A stretch of DNA of 64,000 bases from Ruegeria conchae (GTDB lineage: Bacteria; Pseudomonadota; Alphaproteobacteria; Rhodobacterales; Rhodobacteraceae), in contig NZ_AEYW01000006.1 in the NCBI RefSeq assembly GCF_000192475.1, forward strand, positions 62,001-126,000, given 5' to 3'. Positions within the stretch are counted from its first letter, which is position 1; every line of letters starts with the position of its first letter. The notes beneath the pieces are model-generated. The model had not been told where the DNA came from, did not search any database, and saw nothing but the letters and a program-made list of their open reading frames with translations. This document shows positions 27,366-35,566 of this stretch, piece after piece. The position numbers and the translations under genes are program-made.

Positions 27366-28128
27366 AGGCGGTGCGCAGTTCAACAATGGACTTCCCTAGG
27401 CGAAACGGGGCCGCAAAACTGACCAGACATAGGGCGATGATCTGTAAGACCAGAATATGCGCATTGGCCTGCAGATATTCCCATTCCTCCTTCAATTTGC
27501 CCACCTGATCAATCAGATCGTCATAGCTCTGGGCGAGGATCAGGTAGTCGCCTGCGATGGCAGGTACTTTGCGGCGCATGTTGTCAACGGCGGCTTGCGT
27601 GGTTTCATCCAGAGAGGTGAACACCAGAAACTGCTGGATATCAAAAGCATCGGCCTTAGCGGCCATATCGCGAGCCTCTTCCATCTCGTCCTTTGATGTC
27701 CGGCCAAACAGAAAATGCAGCCCTTGCAGCGGTGCAACTTCGTTTGTGACCGCAATAAAGAGCGGTAAATCCGCATTGCTGGCGGTCGAGGCAGACAAGA
27801 ATTCCACCTTTTCACACAAAACGGCGGTATCGGGATCATATGCCGGGTCGCAAAACCGCAGTCGAAAGCGTGCTGCATCGCGGTCGAAGGCCAAAGTTGC
27901 AGCATAAGCGACGTCAATTTGCCGATCCAATCGTGAACTGTCTGATGTATAGAGCCCCGCCAGTACGGCGACCAATGCGCCGATCCCGCCCAAAACCACC
28001 CAGACAAGATCTGCCAGTTTCCAGGCTCGATGTCCCGCTGGCTTCCGGAATAAGAAGCCCGTTCCCAATAGGCCGATCAGAAACGAAAGAATAAGCAACG
28101 GTAGTTGATTGTCGGCAATAAATGTCAT
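27241..28128 (-). CDS. Hypothetical membrane protein with three predicted helices
   Basis: This 295-residue protein has two N-terminal membrane helices (about residues 10-28 and 40-58). A large extracytoplasmic domain with two cysteines and a coiled-coil-like stretch near 215-235 follows. A third helix lies near 238-256, before a Pro/Ser-rich tail. I do not recognise the family. I chose the ATG at 28128; an in-frame TTG at 28164 is possible. The tail is encoded opposite the end of the glycosyltransferase gene. Confidence 0.65.
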   Translation of the reverse strand: MTFIADNQLPLLILSFLIGLLGTGFLFRKPAGHRAWKLADLVWVVLGGIGALVAVLAGLYTSDSSRLDRQIDVAYAATLAFDRDAARFRLRFCDPAYDPDTAVLCEKVEFLSASTASNADLPLFIAVTNEVAPLQGLHFLFGRTSKDEMEEARDMAAKADAFDIQQFLVFTSLDETTQAAVDNMRRKVPAIAGDYLILAQSYDDLIDQVGKLKEEWEYLQANAHILVLQIIALCLVSFAAPFRLGKSIVELRTAFIPDMPSPTSPDQPQENSAPMSRDSAHPAETSPDGYSVPHS

Positions 28129-28209
28129 GTGTACAGAATGTACGATCTGAGGTTGTTCAGACAATAGTGTTCACGCGCAGTTGTATCTCATGACACCACG
28201 AAAAAGGCG

Positions 28210-29079
28210 TCAGGATCCCGAGCTTTGGCCGAATTTGCGGAACAGTTTGGTCCTGTCGAATGCCTGCTCAAGCTCTTCCGTACGTTCTTTCACGCTGTCC
28301 CACAGACGTTCTTGCATTTCGGCGATCACACATTCCAACAGTACCAGGATCGAGGCCATGGAATCCCACGCAGACGGAACCGCGATACGCGCTGCAAATG
28401 TGTGCTTTGCCAGCCGATGGATCGGCGAACGCCATTGATCCGTCAGCAGCACGACCTCGGCGCCTCGTTCATGGCAAAGCTGTCCGATCAGCAGCGTGGT
28501 GTTTTCGTACCGCCGCACATCCAAGGCCACCAACACGTCTCCTTCACGCACCTCAAGCAGATCATGAGTCCAGGAGGCCGCATCTGATAGCAGTTTCACG
28601 TCGGGTCGTATCATTTGCAGGTGCAGATACAGATACTGCGCCAGCGTCCCGGTAATGCGTCCTCCGGTTATGAAAATGCGTCGATCTGGATCGCACAATA
28701 GGCGGCAAAAGCTGTCGAACTCTTCCGGAGCCACCTCATCGATTGAACGCCGTTGGTTGTCCAGCGCCTGCCGGGAATAGCGGTTTAGGATATGTTCCTC
28801 TGGCAGATCATTTTGCCAGACATCCCGCTTGGCAACGGGACCCGAGATCATCTCTTTCACTTCGCTGCGGATAGCGGCCTGAAACTGAGGATAGCCGACA
28901 AATCCGGTTTTCTGCAGCATACGCGCGACTGTCGTGGTTGAAACCGAGGCGATGCTTGCGAGTTCCGTAATGCTGCCAAGACCTGCCATTGGATAATCAT
29001 CCAGCAGCACATTCACCAATTGCCGCTCCGATGGGGTCATCGTTTCGCGATGGGCAAGGAGTCTTTCAGTTACGCGCAC
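28210..29079 (-). CDS. MurR/RpiR-family transcriptional regulator
   Basis: This 289-residue regulator has an N-terminal HTH_6 domain (about 1-80, with ITELASIASVSTTTVARMLQK). A C-terminal SIS sugar/phospho-ligand-binding domain (about 120-260) contains RRIFITGGRITGTLAQYL. The start codon is GTG at 29079 with AGAGGATG upstream. It is divergent from the N-formylglutamate amidohydrolase-TRAP operon and is its probable regulator, although in RpiR proteins the ligand is often not an obvious sugar. Confidence 0.9.
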   Translation of the reverse strand: MRVTERLLAHRETMTPSERQLVNVLLDDYPMAGLGSITELASIASVSTTTVARMLQKTGFVGYPQFQAAIRSEVKEMISGPVAKRDVWQNDLPEEHILNRYSRQALDNQRRSIDEVAPEEFDSFCRLLCDPDRRIFITGGRITGTLAQYLYLHLQMIRPDVKLLSDAASWTHDLLEVREGDVLVALDVRRYENTTLLIGQLCHERGAEVVLLTDQWRSPIHRLAKHTFAARIAVPSAWDSMASILVLLECVIAEMQERLWDSVKERTEELEQAFDRTKLFRKFGQSSGS

Positions 29080-29122
29080 GGATTACATCCTCTTTGGTTG
29101 ACCACCATCTGATGTGCAATTT

Positions 29123-29172
29123 TTGACATCTGAAACGGTTGTGTGGAATATTTTACAGGAAAATTATTGACA
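29123..29172 (+). promoter_or_regulatory. Candidate promoter/operator region of the amidohydrolase-TRAP operon
   Basis: TTGACA at 29123-29128 is spaced 18 bases from AATATT, a plausible sigma-70-like promoter. A near-palindrome AATATTTT...AAAATTATT (about 29147-29168) overlaps it and could be bound by the divergent RpiR regulator. A second TTGACA lies at 29167. No clear ribosome-binding site precedes the ATG at 29203. All of this is pattern reading. Confidence 0.35.
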
Positions 29173-29202
29173 GGTTAAGGCTGGGTGTAGAAATTTTTCC
29201 CC

Positions 29203-29997
29203 ATGGAATCGCAAAACAACCTTTCGCCGGTCGGGGATCTGGATTTTGGACCAGTTGTTCACGCACGCGAACCGGCGGGCAGCCCATCGGTCATCGTGGT
29301 CTGTGAACATGCATCGTGCCGGATACCCAAAGAATTGAGGGACTTGGGTCTAAACGCGGATGCTTTGCGCAGCCATATCGCATGGGATCCGGGTGCTTTG
29401 CCTGTCGCGCAGGCTATGGCACGACAAATGTCTGCTTCATTGATCTACGGAGGCGTTTCGCGGCTTGTTTATGATTGTAATCGGCCACCTGAAGCCGACG
29501 ATGCGATGCCTGCTAACAGCGAGGATTTCGCCATTCCGGGCAACGCCTCCCTGTCCGACGCTGATCGCAAGGCCCGAGTCGATGAGGTCTATAAGCCATT
29601 TTGTTTGGAACTTGCAGGAATGTTGGATCGTCATCGCGAAACACTTGAGTTGATGGTGACAATACACAGCTTTACGCCCGTGTATCGGGGACAGAAACGG
29701 ACCGTCGAATTGGGCTTATTGCATGGCGAAGACGAGCGCTTTGCGTTGAAAATGCTGGAAAAGGCCCCTGCAGACCTGCCGCTGAAGACGCGCCTGAATG
29801 AGCCATACTCAGCCCGCGATGGCGTAGCACATACGCTGGATGTTCACGCGAAACCAAGAGGTTTGCTGAACGTCATGATCGAAATTCGCAATGATCTGAT
29901 CGAGACGCCTGAACAACAACAAGCGATTGCTGATGATCTGGTGCACTGGATCGAAAACACGATGAGCGCGATCCAAAGCGAGGGCGCGCGGCAATGA
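29203..29997 (+). CDS. N-formylglutamate amidohydrolase family enzyme
   Basis: This 264-residue member of the FGase family (PF05013) has SVIVVCEHASCRIPKEL near the N-terminus with the family's E-H pair. It has YDCNRPPEADDAMP near 90 and VTIHSFTPVY with a catalytic-type histidine near 155. It should hydrolyse N-formylglutamate or a similar N-acyl amino acid. It overlaps the TRAP small-subunit gene by ATGA, so transport and hydrolysis are coupled; the imported compound could be the enzyme's substrate. Confidence 0.85.
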   Translation: MESQNNLSPVGDLDFGPVVHAREPAGSPSVIVVCEHASCRIPKELRDLGLNADALRSHIAWDPGALPVAQAMARQMSASLIYGGVSRLVYDCNRPPEADDAMPANSEDFAIPGNASLSDADRKARVDEVYKPFCLELAGMLDRHRETLELMVTIHSFTPVYRGQKRTVELGLLHGEDERFALKMLEKAPADLPLKTRLNEPYSARDGVAHTLDVHAKPRGLLNVMIEIRNDLIETPEQQQAIADDLVHWIENTMSAIQSEGARQ

Positions 29998-30575
29998 AAA
30001 TGATGGCCGCATATGTGCGCATCGTTGATGCGGTGAACTATCGGATCGGGCGGGTCATGATGTGGGGCCTGTTTGTGATGATGGGTATTTTGCTGTGGTC
30101 CTCGATCTCGAAAACGTTCTTTCTACCTTCGCTCTGGACGCTGGAAATGGCGCAGTTTGCAATGGTGACCTACTACATCATAGGAGGTCCGTACTCGATC
30201 CAATTGGGTTCGAACGTACGGATGGATCTGTTTTATCACAATTGGAGTCCGCGCCGGAAAGCTTGGTTCGACGCCTGCACGGTGTTGTTACTGATCCTAT
30301 ATCTTGGCGTGCTGTTCTACGGTGGACTTGGTTCGACCGCCTACAGCCTCGGCTATTGGGGCGATGAACCGGTTTCCTATTTCACAGGTCTTCTGACCGG
30401 CAGTGAAGAGATCGGGAGACTTGAACGCTCATCGACTGCATGGAGGCCCTATATCTGGCCGGTCAAGGCAATTATGGTGTTCGGCTTCTTTCTTATGCTG
30501 CTGCAAGCAATTTCTGAACTCTTCAAAGACATCGCACGGATCAACGGGCAGGAAATCGGGGTCAGCCGGGCATGA
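29994..30575 (+). CDS. dctQ: TRAP transporter small permease (DctQ type)
   Basis: This 193-residue four-helix membrane subunit has helices near residues 20-40, 52-70, 95-118 and 155-178, typical of TRAP DctQ proteins. It includes the usual ANVRMD-like loop as SNVRMDLFYHNWSPR. It works with the DctM and DctP proteins encoded next to it in sodium-driven uptake of organic anions. It overlaps both neighbours by ATGA. Confidence 0.9.
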   Translation: MKMMAAYVRIVDAVNYRIGRVMMWGLFVMMGILLWSSISKTFFLPSLWTLEMAQFAMVTYYIIGGPYSIQLGSNVRMDLFYHNWSPRRKAWFDACTVLLLILYLGVLFYGGLGSTAYSLGYWGDEPVSYFTGLLTGSEEIGRLERSSTAWRPYIWPVKAIMVFGFFLMLLQAISELFKDIARINGQEIGVSRA

Positions 30576-31891
30576 GTCAGGAATATATCGCCATTTTCAT
30601 GTTTGCCTCAATGATGCTGATGCTGTTTACAGGCCAGCGCGTTTTCGGGGCCATCGGCGCGGTTTCGGCGATTGCGGCGCTGGCACTGTGGGGAACAGGC
30701 GGGCAGGATATTCCCTTTTCGGCCGCGATGAAACTGATGAAGTGGTATCCGCTGCTCACGCTGCCGATGTTTATCTTCATGGGTTATGTTCTGAGCGAAA
30801 GCCGCCTGGCTGACGACCTCTATCGCATGTTTCACGTTTGGATGGGGCCGGTGAACGGAGGCCTTGCGATCGGTACAATCGGGCTGATGGTTCTGGTTTC
30901 TGCTATGAACGGCCTCAGTGTCGCCGGAATGGCCATTGGGGCGACAATTGCTTTGCCCGAGCTTTTGCGGCGCGGATACGACAAGACCATGGTGACCGGG
31001 GTCATTCAAGCCGGATCGAGCCTGGGGATTCTCGTGCCGCCTTCCGTGGTTCTAGTGCTCTATGCCATGATCGCGCGGCAACCTGTGGGTCAGCTGTGGT
31101 TGGCCGGTATTGTGCCCGGGCTGCTGATGGCGTCAATGTTCATCCTCTACATATGGATACGCTGTCGCATTCAACCTCAGCTCGGCCCAGCGATGGAGGA
31201 CGCGCACGAAGTGCCTCGGGCCGAAAAAATCCGGTTGTTGGGGGCAGGCGCTCTGCCGCTGATTATCTTCGCGTCCATGATGATCCCCTTCGTCAATGGC
31301 TGGACCTCGCTTGTTGAAAGTTCAGCGATCGGGGCGCTGGCGGCTTTAGCGGCCTCGGTTCTCAAACGCCGGATGACGTGGAAAATCTTTGAGGACTGCA
31401 CCAAGCAAACGCTGGCCATATCCTGCATGTTCATGTGGATCATTCTGGCCGCGCTGGGATTTGGAGCCGTATTTGATGGATTGGGTGCGGTTAAGGCCAT
31501 CGACAATCTGTTCACCGAACAACTCAATCTTTCACCATGGATGATCCTGATCCTGATGCAGCTCAGCTTTATCGTCATGGGCACGTTCCTCGATGATACC
31601 GCGATGCTCGTCATCGTTGCTCCGCTATATGTACCGCTGGTGGGGGCATTGGGTTTTGATCTGATCTGGTATGGCGTGCTTTATACGATCACGACCCAGA
31701 TCGCCTATATGACGCCGCCGTTCGGTTACAATCTGTTCCTGATGCGAGCGATGGCCCCGCCCGAGATTACGCTGCGCGATATCTATCGCTCGATCTTTCC
31801 TTTTGTGGGCGTAATGGTTCTGGCGCTCGCGATAATCATGATCTTCCCGGAAATAGCGCTTTGGCTGCCCGGATATGTTTACGGAAATTAA
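30572..31891 (+). CDS. dctM: TRAP transporter large permease (DctM type)
   Basis: This 439-residue, about 12-helix TRAP large subunit forms the transport channel. Family stretches include GVIQAGSSLGILVPPSVVLV in the middle and MGTFLDDTAMLVIVAPLYVP later. PPFGYNLFLMRAMAPPEITL is near the end. The gene overlaps dctQ by ATGA and precedes the binding-protein gene by 51 bases. Confidence 0.95.
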   Translation: MSQEYIAIFMFASMMLMLFTGQRVFGAIGAVSAIAALALWGTGGQDIPFSAAMKLMKWYPLLTLPMFIFMGYVLSESRLADDLYRMFHVWMGPVNGGLAIGTIGLMVLVSAMNGLSVAGMAIGATIALPELLRRGYDKTMVTGVIQAGSSLGILVPPSVVLVLYAMIARQPVGQLWLAGIVPGLLMASMFILYIWIRCRIQPQLGPAMEDAHEVPRAEKIRLLGAGALPLIIFASMMIPFVNGWTSLVESSAIGALAALAASVLKRRMTWKIFEDCTKQTLAISCMFMWIILAALGFGAVFDGLGAVKAIDNLFTEQLNLSPWMILILMQLSFIVMGTFLDDTAMLVIVAPLYVPLVGALGFDLIWYGVLYTITTQIAYMTPPFGYNLFLMRAMAPPEITLRDIYRSIFPFVGVMVLALAIIMIFPEIALWLPGYVYGN

Positions 31892-31942
31892 CCAGAAGGC
31901 CCGGCAAACGGGCACTTGAACTTTAACGGAGAGGAAATTGAC

Positions 31943-32977
31943 ATGACGACAAGACGTAAGTTTCTGAAAACTGCCGGGGTGGGGGTTGCAGCTGCACCAT
32001 TGGCCGCACCGGCGCTGGCGCAAAGTACGATTACATGGCGGATGCAGACCTATGCGGGGCCAGCGCTTGCGGCCCATGTGATCGATCCAGCCATCGAGAT
32101 GTTCAACAAGATCGCAGGTGACCGGATGCAGATCGAGCTGTTCTATGCCGATCAGCTTGTGCCCACCGGAGAGCTGTTCCGTGCCATGCAGAAGGGCACC
32201 ATCGATGCGGTGCAGTCGGATGATGACTCGATGGCTTCACCCACCGAGGTCACTGTTTTCGGCGGCTATTTCCCATTTGCTTCGCGCTATTCGCTGGATG
32301 TACCGGTTCTGTTTAACCAGTGGGGCCTGAACGAGATCTGGGATGAGGAATATTCCAAGGTCGGCGTGAAGCATATCAGTGCCGGCGCGTGGGACCCCTG
32401 CCACTTTGCCACCAAGGATCCGATCAACTCGCTGGAGGATATGAAGGGCAAGCGCATCTTCACCTTCCCGACGGCGGGTCGGTTCCTGTCGCAGTTCGGC
32501 GTGGTTCCTGTGACCCTGCCGTGGGAAGACATCGAAGTCGCGGTGCAAACCGGAGAGCTGGACGGCATCGCGTGGTCAGGCATTACCGAAGACTACACCG
32601 TCGGTTGGGCCGATGTGACCAACTACTTCCTGACCAACAACGTATCGGGCGCCTGGGCGGGTCACTTCTTTGCCAATATGGACCGTTGGAACGAACTGCC
32701 CGAAGACTTGCAGACGTTGTTCCGCGCTTGCTGTGATCAGTCGCACTATTATCGCCAGTGGTGGTATTGGGGTGGTGAAGCCAACCTTCGCGTCAATGGC
32801 ACCAAGATGCAACTGACCACAATTCCAGATGCCGAATGGGCGCAGGTCGAAGAAGCGGCTGTCAAATTCTGGGATGAGATTGCAGCTGAATCCGAGACCA
32901 AGGCCAAGGTTGTTGAAATCTTCAAGAAATATAACGCCGAAATGCAAAAGGCCGGTCGGCCCTATCGCTACGGCTGA
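31943..32977 (+). CDS. dctP: TRAP transporter substrate-binding protein (DctP type)
   Basis: This 344-residue periplasmic binding protein has a twin-arginine-like signal (TRRKFLKTAGVGVAA, cut after APALA near residue 27). It has the TRAP/DctP-7-type stretch TFPTAGRFLSQFGVVPVTLPW and the nearby ligand region GELDGIAWSGITEDYTVGW. The ATG at 31943 follows GGAGAGGAAATTG. Ligand class is not certain; members of this branch bind keto acids, mannitol-like or other carboxylates. Context points to an N-formyl or other acylated amino acid. Confidence 0.93.
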   Translation: MTTRRKFLKTAGVGVAAAPLAAPALAQSTITWRMQTYAGPALAAHVIDPAIEMFNKIAGDRMQIELFYADQLVPTGELFRAMQKGTIDAVQSDDDSMASPTEVTVFGGYFPFASRYSLDVPVLFNQWGLNEIWDEEYSKVGVKHISAGAWDPCHFATKDPINSLEDMKGKRIFTFPTAGRFLSQFGVVPVTLPWEDIEVAVQTGELDGIAWSGITEDYTVGWADVTNYFLTNNVSGAWAGHFFANMDRWNELPEDLQTLFRACCDQSHYYRQWWYWGGEANLRVNGTKMQLTTIPDAEWAQVEEAAVKFWDEIAAESETKAKVVEIFKKYNAEMQKAGRPYRYG

Positions 32978-32984
32978 CCCAACT

Positions 32985-33014
32985 CGACCGGTCCGCGAGC
33001 GAGCGGGCCGGTCG
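32985..33014 (+). terminator. Hairpin after the TRAP operon
   Basis: CGACCGGTCC and GGGCCGGTCG pair with one wobble around a 10-base loop, 8 bases past the dctP stop. There is no T run directly after it, so termination may be weak or rho-assisted. Confidence 0.55.
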
Positions 33015-33099
33015 CAACTGCGCAAAAAATTTTCGTTGGTAATTATCAATCAAACTGGACGAGTTTATTTGATCCTGCGACATCGGGCGCGGCGCTCTG

Positions 33100-33279
33100 T
33101 CAGGCACACAATCTACCAACATGGGCCTGCGAGACGCATTCATCCGAACGTTTCCAATACCCCAGCCAGACTTCGTCGAATGTGCCTTCATCGACCCGAA
33201 TGCCATCCAACGGACCGGGGACAATACCCCAGTCCTTTGAGCGCAGTGCAGTAACGGGCTTGCAGACCTCGTCCTTCAC
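33100..33279 (-). CDS. Possible small protein or gene remnant (59 codons)
   Basis: A GTG-started minus-strand frame encodes KDWGIVPGPLDGIRVDEG and then FDEVWLGYWKRSDECV before a TGA. Its amino-acid content looks protein-like, but there is no ribosome-binding site and I know no family. It may be the end of a lost gene. It is the only candidate content of the 335-base gap 32978-33312 apart from the hairpin. Confidence 0.25.
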   Translation of the reverse strand: MKDEVCKPVTALRSKDWGIVPGPLDGIRVDEGTFDEVWLGYWKRSDECVSQAHVGRLCA

Positions 33280-33312
33280 CTCACATATTGGTCACAGGTG
33301 AGGGAGTTTTTC

Positions 33313-34083
33313 ATGACAAAAGAGATTGTTCTGATCCACGGAGCTTTTGCCGGGCCGTGGTGCATGCAGGATTACGCGGAGTTCTTTCGCGCACGTGGCT
33401 GGTCGGTACACACACCTGCGTTGCGGTATCATGGCGGCGACCCTAACGCCGAACCCGATCCGGGCCTGACCGAAACCAGCGTCTTGGATTACGCTAATGA
33501 CGTAGCTGAATTCGTTCAGGGTTTGGACAGCAAACCGGTGCTGCTGGGCCATGCCATCGCGGGGGTAGTGGCACAACAGGTGGCCTCTCGCGGTTTGGCC
33601 AGCGCAATTGTCCTGATCAACCCGAACGCGGCTTGGGGCACCTTGCCTGAAACTGACGACGAACGTGCTGTGCCGCGCGCTTTGATGGAGGGCGGGGCGT
33701 TCTGGAAACAGTCCATGCGCGTCGATTTCGACCTGATGGCCCCCTTTGCGCTGAACAAGATGCCCGAGGCGCAGCAGCATGAGGTGTTCGACCAGCTCGG
33801 CCCGGAAAGCGGGCGGGTGATGTTCGAGATGTTCTTCTGGATGTTCGACGATCACCACGCGATGAAGGTGGATATCGACAAGGTCGACTGCCCGGTTCTG
33901 ATCGTTTCAGGCACCGAGGATCGGGCTGTGAACCCCAACACCTGCCGTGCGCTGGCGAATCTTTACGGAGATCGCTCGACGTTTCTGCCAGTCGAGAACC
34001 ACGCGCATTTTCTGTTCATGGAACCGGGCTGGGAAGGCCCAGCCGGACAGATCGCCGATTGGCTGGACCAGAAATTGGGGTAG
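33313..34083 (+). CDS. Alpha/beta hydrolase-fold protein lacking the nucleophile serine
   Basis: This 256-residue protein has the fold's oxyanion strand EIVLIHGAFAGPWC, an acid region VSGTEDRAVNP and a late NHAHFLFMEPGW histidine. The nucleophile elbow, normally G-H-S-x-G-G, reads GHAIAG (about 79-84), with alanine A81 in place of serine. Ordinary ester hydrolysis by serine is therefore unlikely; it could be a lyase, dioxygenase-like or binding protein. The ATG at 33313 follows GAGGGAG. It is monocistronic, with a hairpin right after the stop. Confidence 0.8.
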   Translation: MTKEIVLIHGAFAGPWCMQDYAEFFRARGWSVHTPALRYHGGDPNAEPDPGLTETSVLDYANDVAEFVQGLDSKPVLLGHAIAGVVAQQVASRGLASAIVLINPNAAWGTLPETDDERAVPRALMEGGAFWKQSMRVDFDLMAPFALNKMPEAQQHEVFDQLGPESGRVMFEMFFWMFDDHHAMKVDIDKVDCPVLIVSGTEDRAVNPNTCRALANLYGDRSTFLPVENHAHFLFMEPGWEGPAGQIADWLDQKLG

Positions 34084-34102
34084 GATGGGGTTTCACCCCA
34101 TC
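34084..34102 (+). terminator. Short hairpin after the alpha/beta hydrolase gene
   Basis: GATGGGGT and ACCCCATC pair perfectly around a 3-base loop immediately after the TAG stop. It lacks a T tract, so it may protect the 3' end more than terminate. Confidence 0.4.
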
Positions 34103-34142
34103 GCTCCCGGTACGCTTTGATGGGTTGGAAACCTATCCTACG

Positions 34143-34424
34143 TCAGTTGTTGGTTTGAAACGTGCTTTGCGGTTTCCAGACCAGAGAGCCATCGTCATTG
34201 CGATGACACCGCAGCAAGCGTTCCTCGCGCGTGCTGATGGTTGAGGTGACGGTATTGTCACCGGTCAGCAAGACGAACGCATCCGGCGAATAGGCCATGC
34301 CGTCATAGTAGCAAAACCGCGTCTCGGCGCCGTCTGGAATGGGCGATGCGGTGCTGAGCATCTGCTGCGCGGGGGCTGCCGAGGCCAGCAGGGTCAGGGC
34401 CAGCCCGAGGGTTAGTGTTTTCAT
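34143..34424 (-). CDS. Small secreted protein, DUF1496-like
   Basis: This is a 93-residue protein with a signal peptide (MKTLTLGLALTLLASAAPAQQ). A short domain follows, FCYYDGMAYSPDAFV ... RLLRC, whose two cysteines and YSP motif recall DUF1496. It is probably periplasmic, with one disulfide. No function is known. It stands alone; the 240 bases upstream of it (34425-34664) show no gene. Confidence 0.65.
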   Translation of the reverse strand: MKTLTLGLALTLLASAAPAQQMLSTASPIPDGAETRFCYYDGMAYSPDAFVLLTGDNTVTSTISTREERLLRCHRNDDGSLVWKPQSTFQTNN

Positions 34425-34664
34425 GTCGTCCTCCCGTTCGGAAATGTGATGGTGGTCAATTGGGTCTTGGACGCTCGGAACCTCAAAACTCGTTCTTGGA
34501 TGACAGATTGAGGGTAAGTGTGAACGGGATCAACGGGTTAGGCAAGGGGCGTGTTAATGCGTCGCTTGTGGAGACCTTCCGCGCCATTCAACCAATCCTC
34601 GGAGATTTGCGTCATGGACGCTCCTAGCCTACTTCTCAAGGCGGGCGCGAAATCTTGCGTGAGC

Positions 34665-35459
34665 CTAGCAGAATTCATCGATGACACGTTTTACCGTCTC
34701 TTCTGTTTGAGCGCGGCTCTGCCCATTCACCATCTCATCCAGATATATTAACTGCATGGCGATCAGAGGCCGGGCATCGAAATTTTGAAATATGGGGGGG
34801 CCAAAGGTCTCACTTGAGAACGTGTCTTCCGAATACAAGGAATCCAAACCTAACGGATCTCCCGGCACGCCACTTGCGTTGAAAATTTCTTCTTTCACAC
34901 AATTTGCAAACTTCTTTGGTGAAATCGATGTTTTGATCCAAACCTCGGAATACTCAATATCAGCGTTGTGCCAGTCAAAGTTCGTGGCGAGGCAGGTTAG
35001 CTTTTCGGATTTCAGGAATTTTGCAAAAAACTCTGGCACCAGAGTAGTTTGATCTATCTCTTCAGAGTCGCCAACCAAAATTACATGGATGAATCCTGTT
35101 ACTGTATCCGGATATTCATCAAGATAGAACTTTAGCCCCGACAAGTGGCTCACTATGTTAACGGTGTATGCCAAGTTAACATTAAATAGCTTTCTAGTTT
35201 CCTCAGAACCACCATCTTCGATAGTAATTTGTATGGGGCTTGTTCTTTTCTTCAGTCCATTGTCGCAGCCATCAGCCAAGTGGCAGTACTCAACGTCATG
35301 TGGCATATGCGTGACCAAGTCTGAGAAGGAACCCTCACCCTCAATGCTCTCATAGAGTTCAATGAAATCACACGCAGGTTTTGACAGCTCGGAACTTGCG
35401 GCTGTTGCGAAGGCGAGAAGTATTGAACCTGCTGCGATATTGAACTTAAATTTTCTCAT
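34665..35459 (-). CDS. Secreted protein, DUF2927-like
   Basis: This 264-residue exported protein has a signal peptide ending near AASSE (residue 24). Its C-terminal part includes FANCVKEEIFNASGVPGD and LIYLDEMVNGQ. These resemble the CxxEE(L/I)xQxLG and LYDxRLxxGM features of DUF2927 in a diverged form. Codon and base use is more AT-rich than in the neighbouring core genes, which hints at transfer or relaxed selection. Function unknown. Confidence 0.6.
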   Translation of the reverse strand: MRKFKFNIAAGSILLAFATAASSELSKPACDFIELYESIEGEGSFSDLVTHMPHDVEYCHLADGCDNGLKKRTSPIQITIEDGGSEETRKLFNVNLAYTVNIVSHLSGLKFYLDEYPDTVTGFIHVILVGDSEEIDQTTLVPEFFAKFLKSEKLTCLATNFDWHNADIEYSEVWIKTSISPKKFANCVKEEIFNASGVPGDPLGLDSLYSEDTFSSETFGPPIFQNFDARPLIAMQLIYLDEMVNGQSRAQTEETVKRVIDEFC

Positions 35460-35566
35460 TTTTTTAACAACTAATTGTGAATCTATAAGGGATAGAACTA
35501 AAGAGTTTTAGCGTCATTTAGACTGACGATGCACAATCTTCGACGCTCACTTCTCAAAGCACAAAA

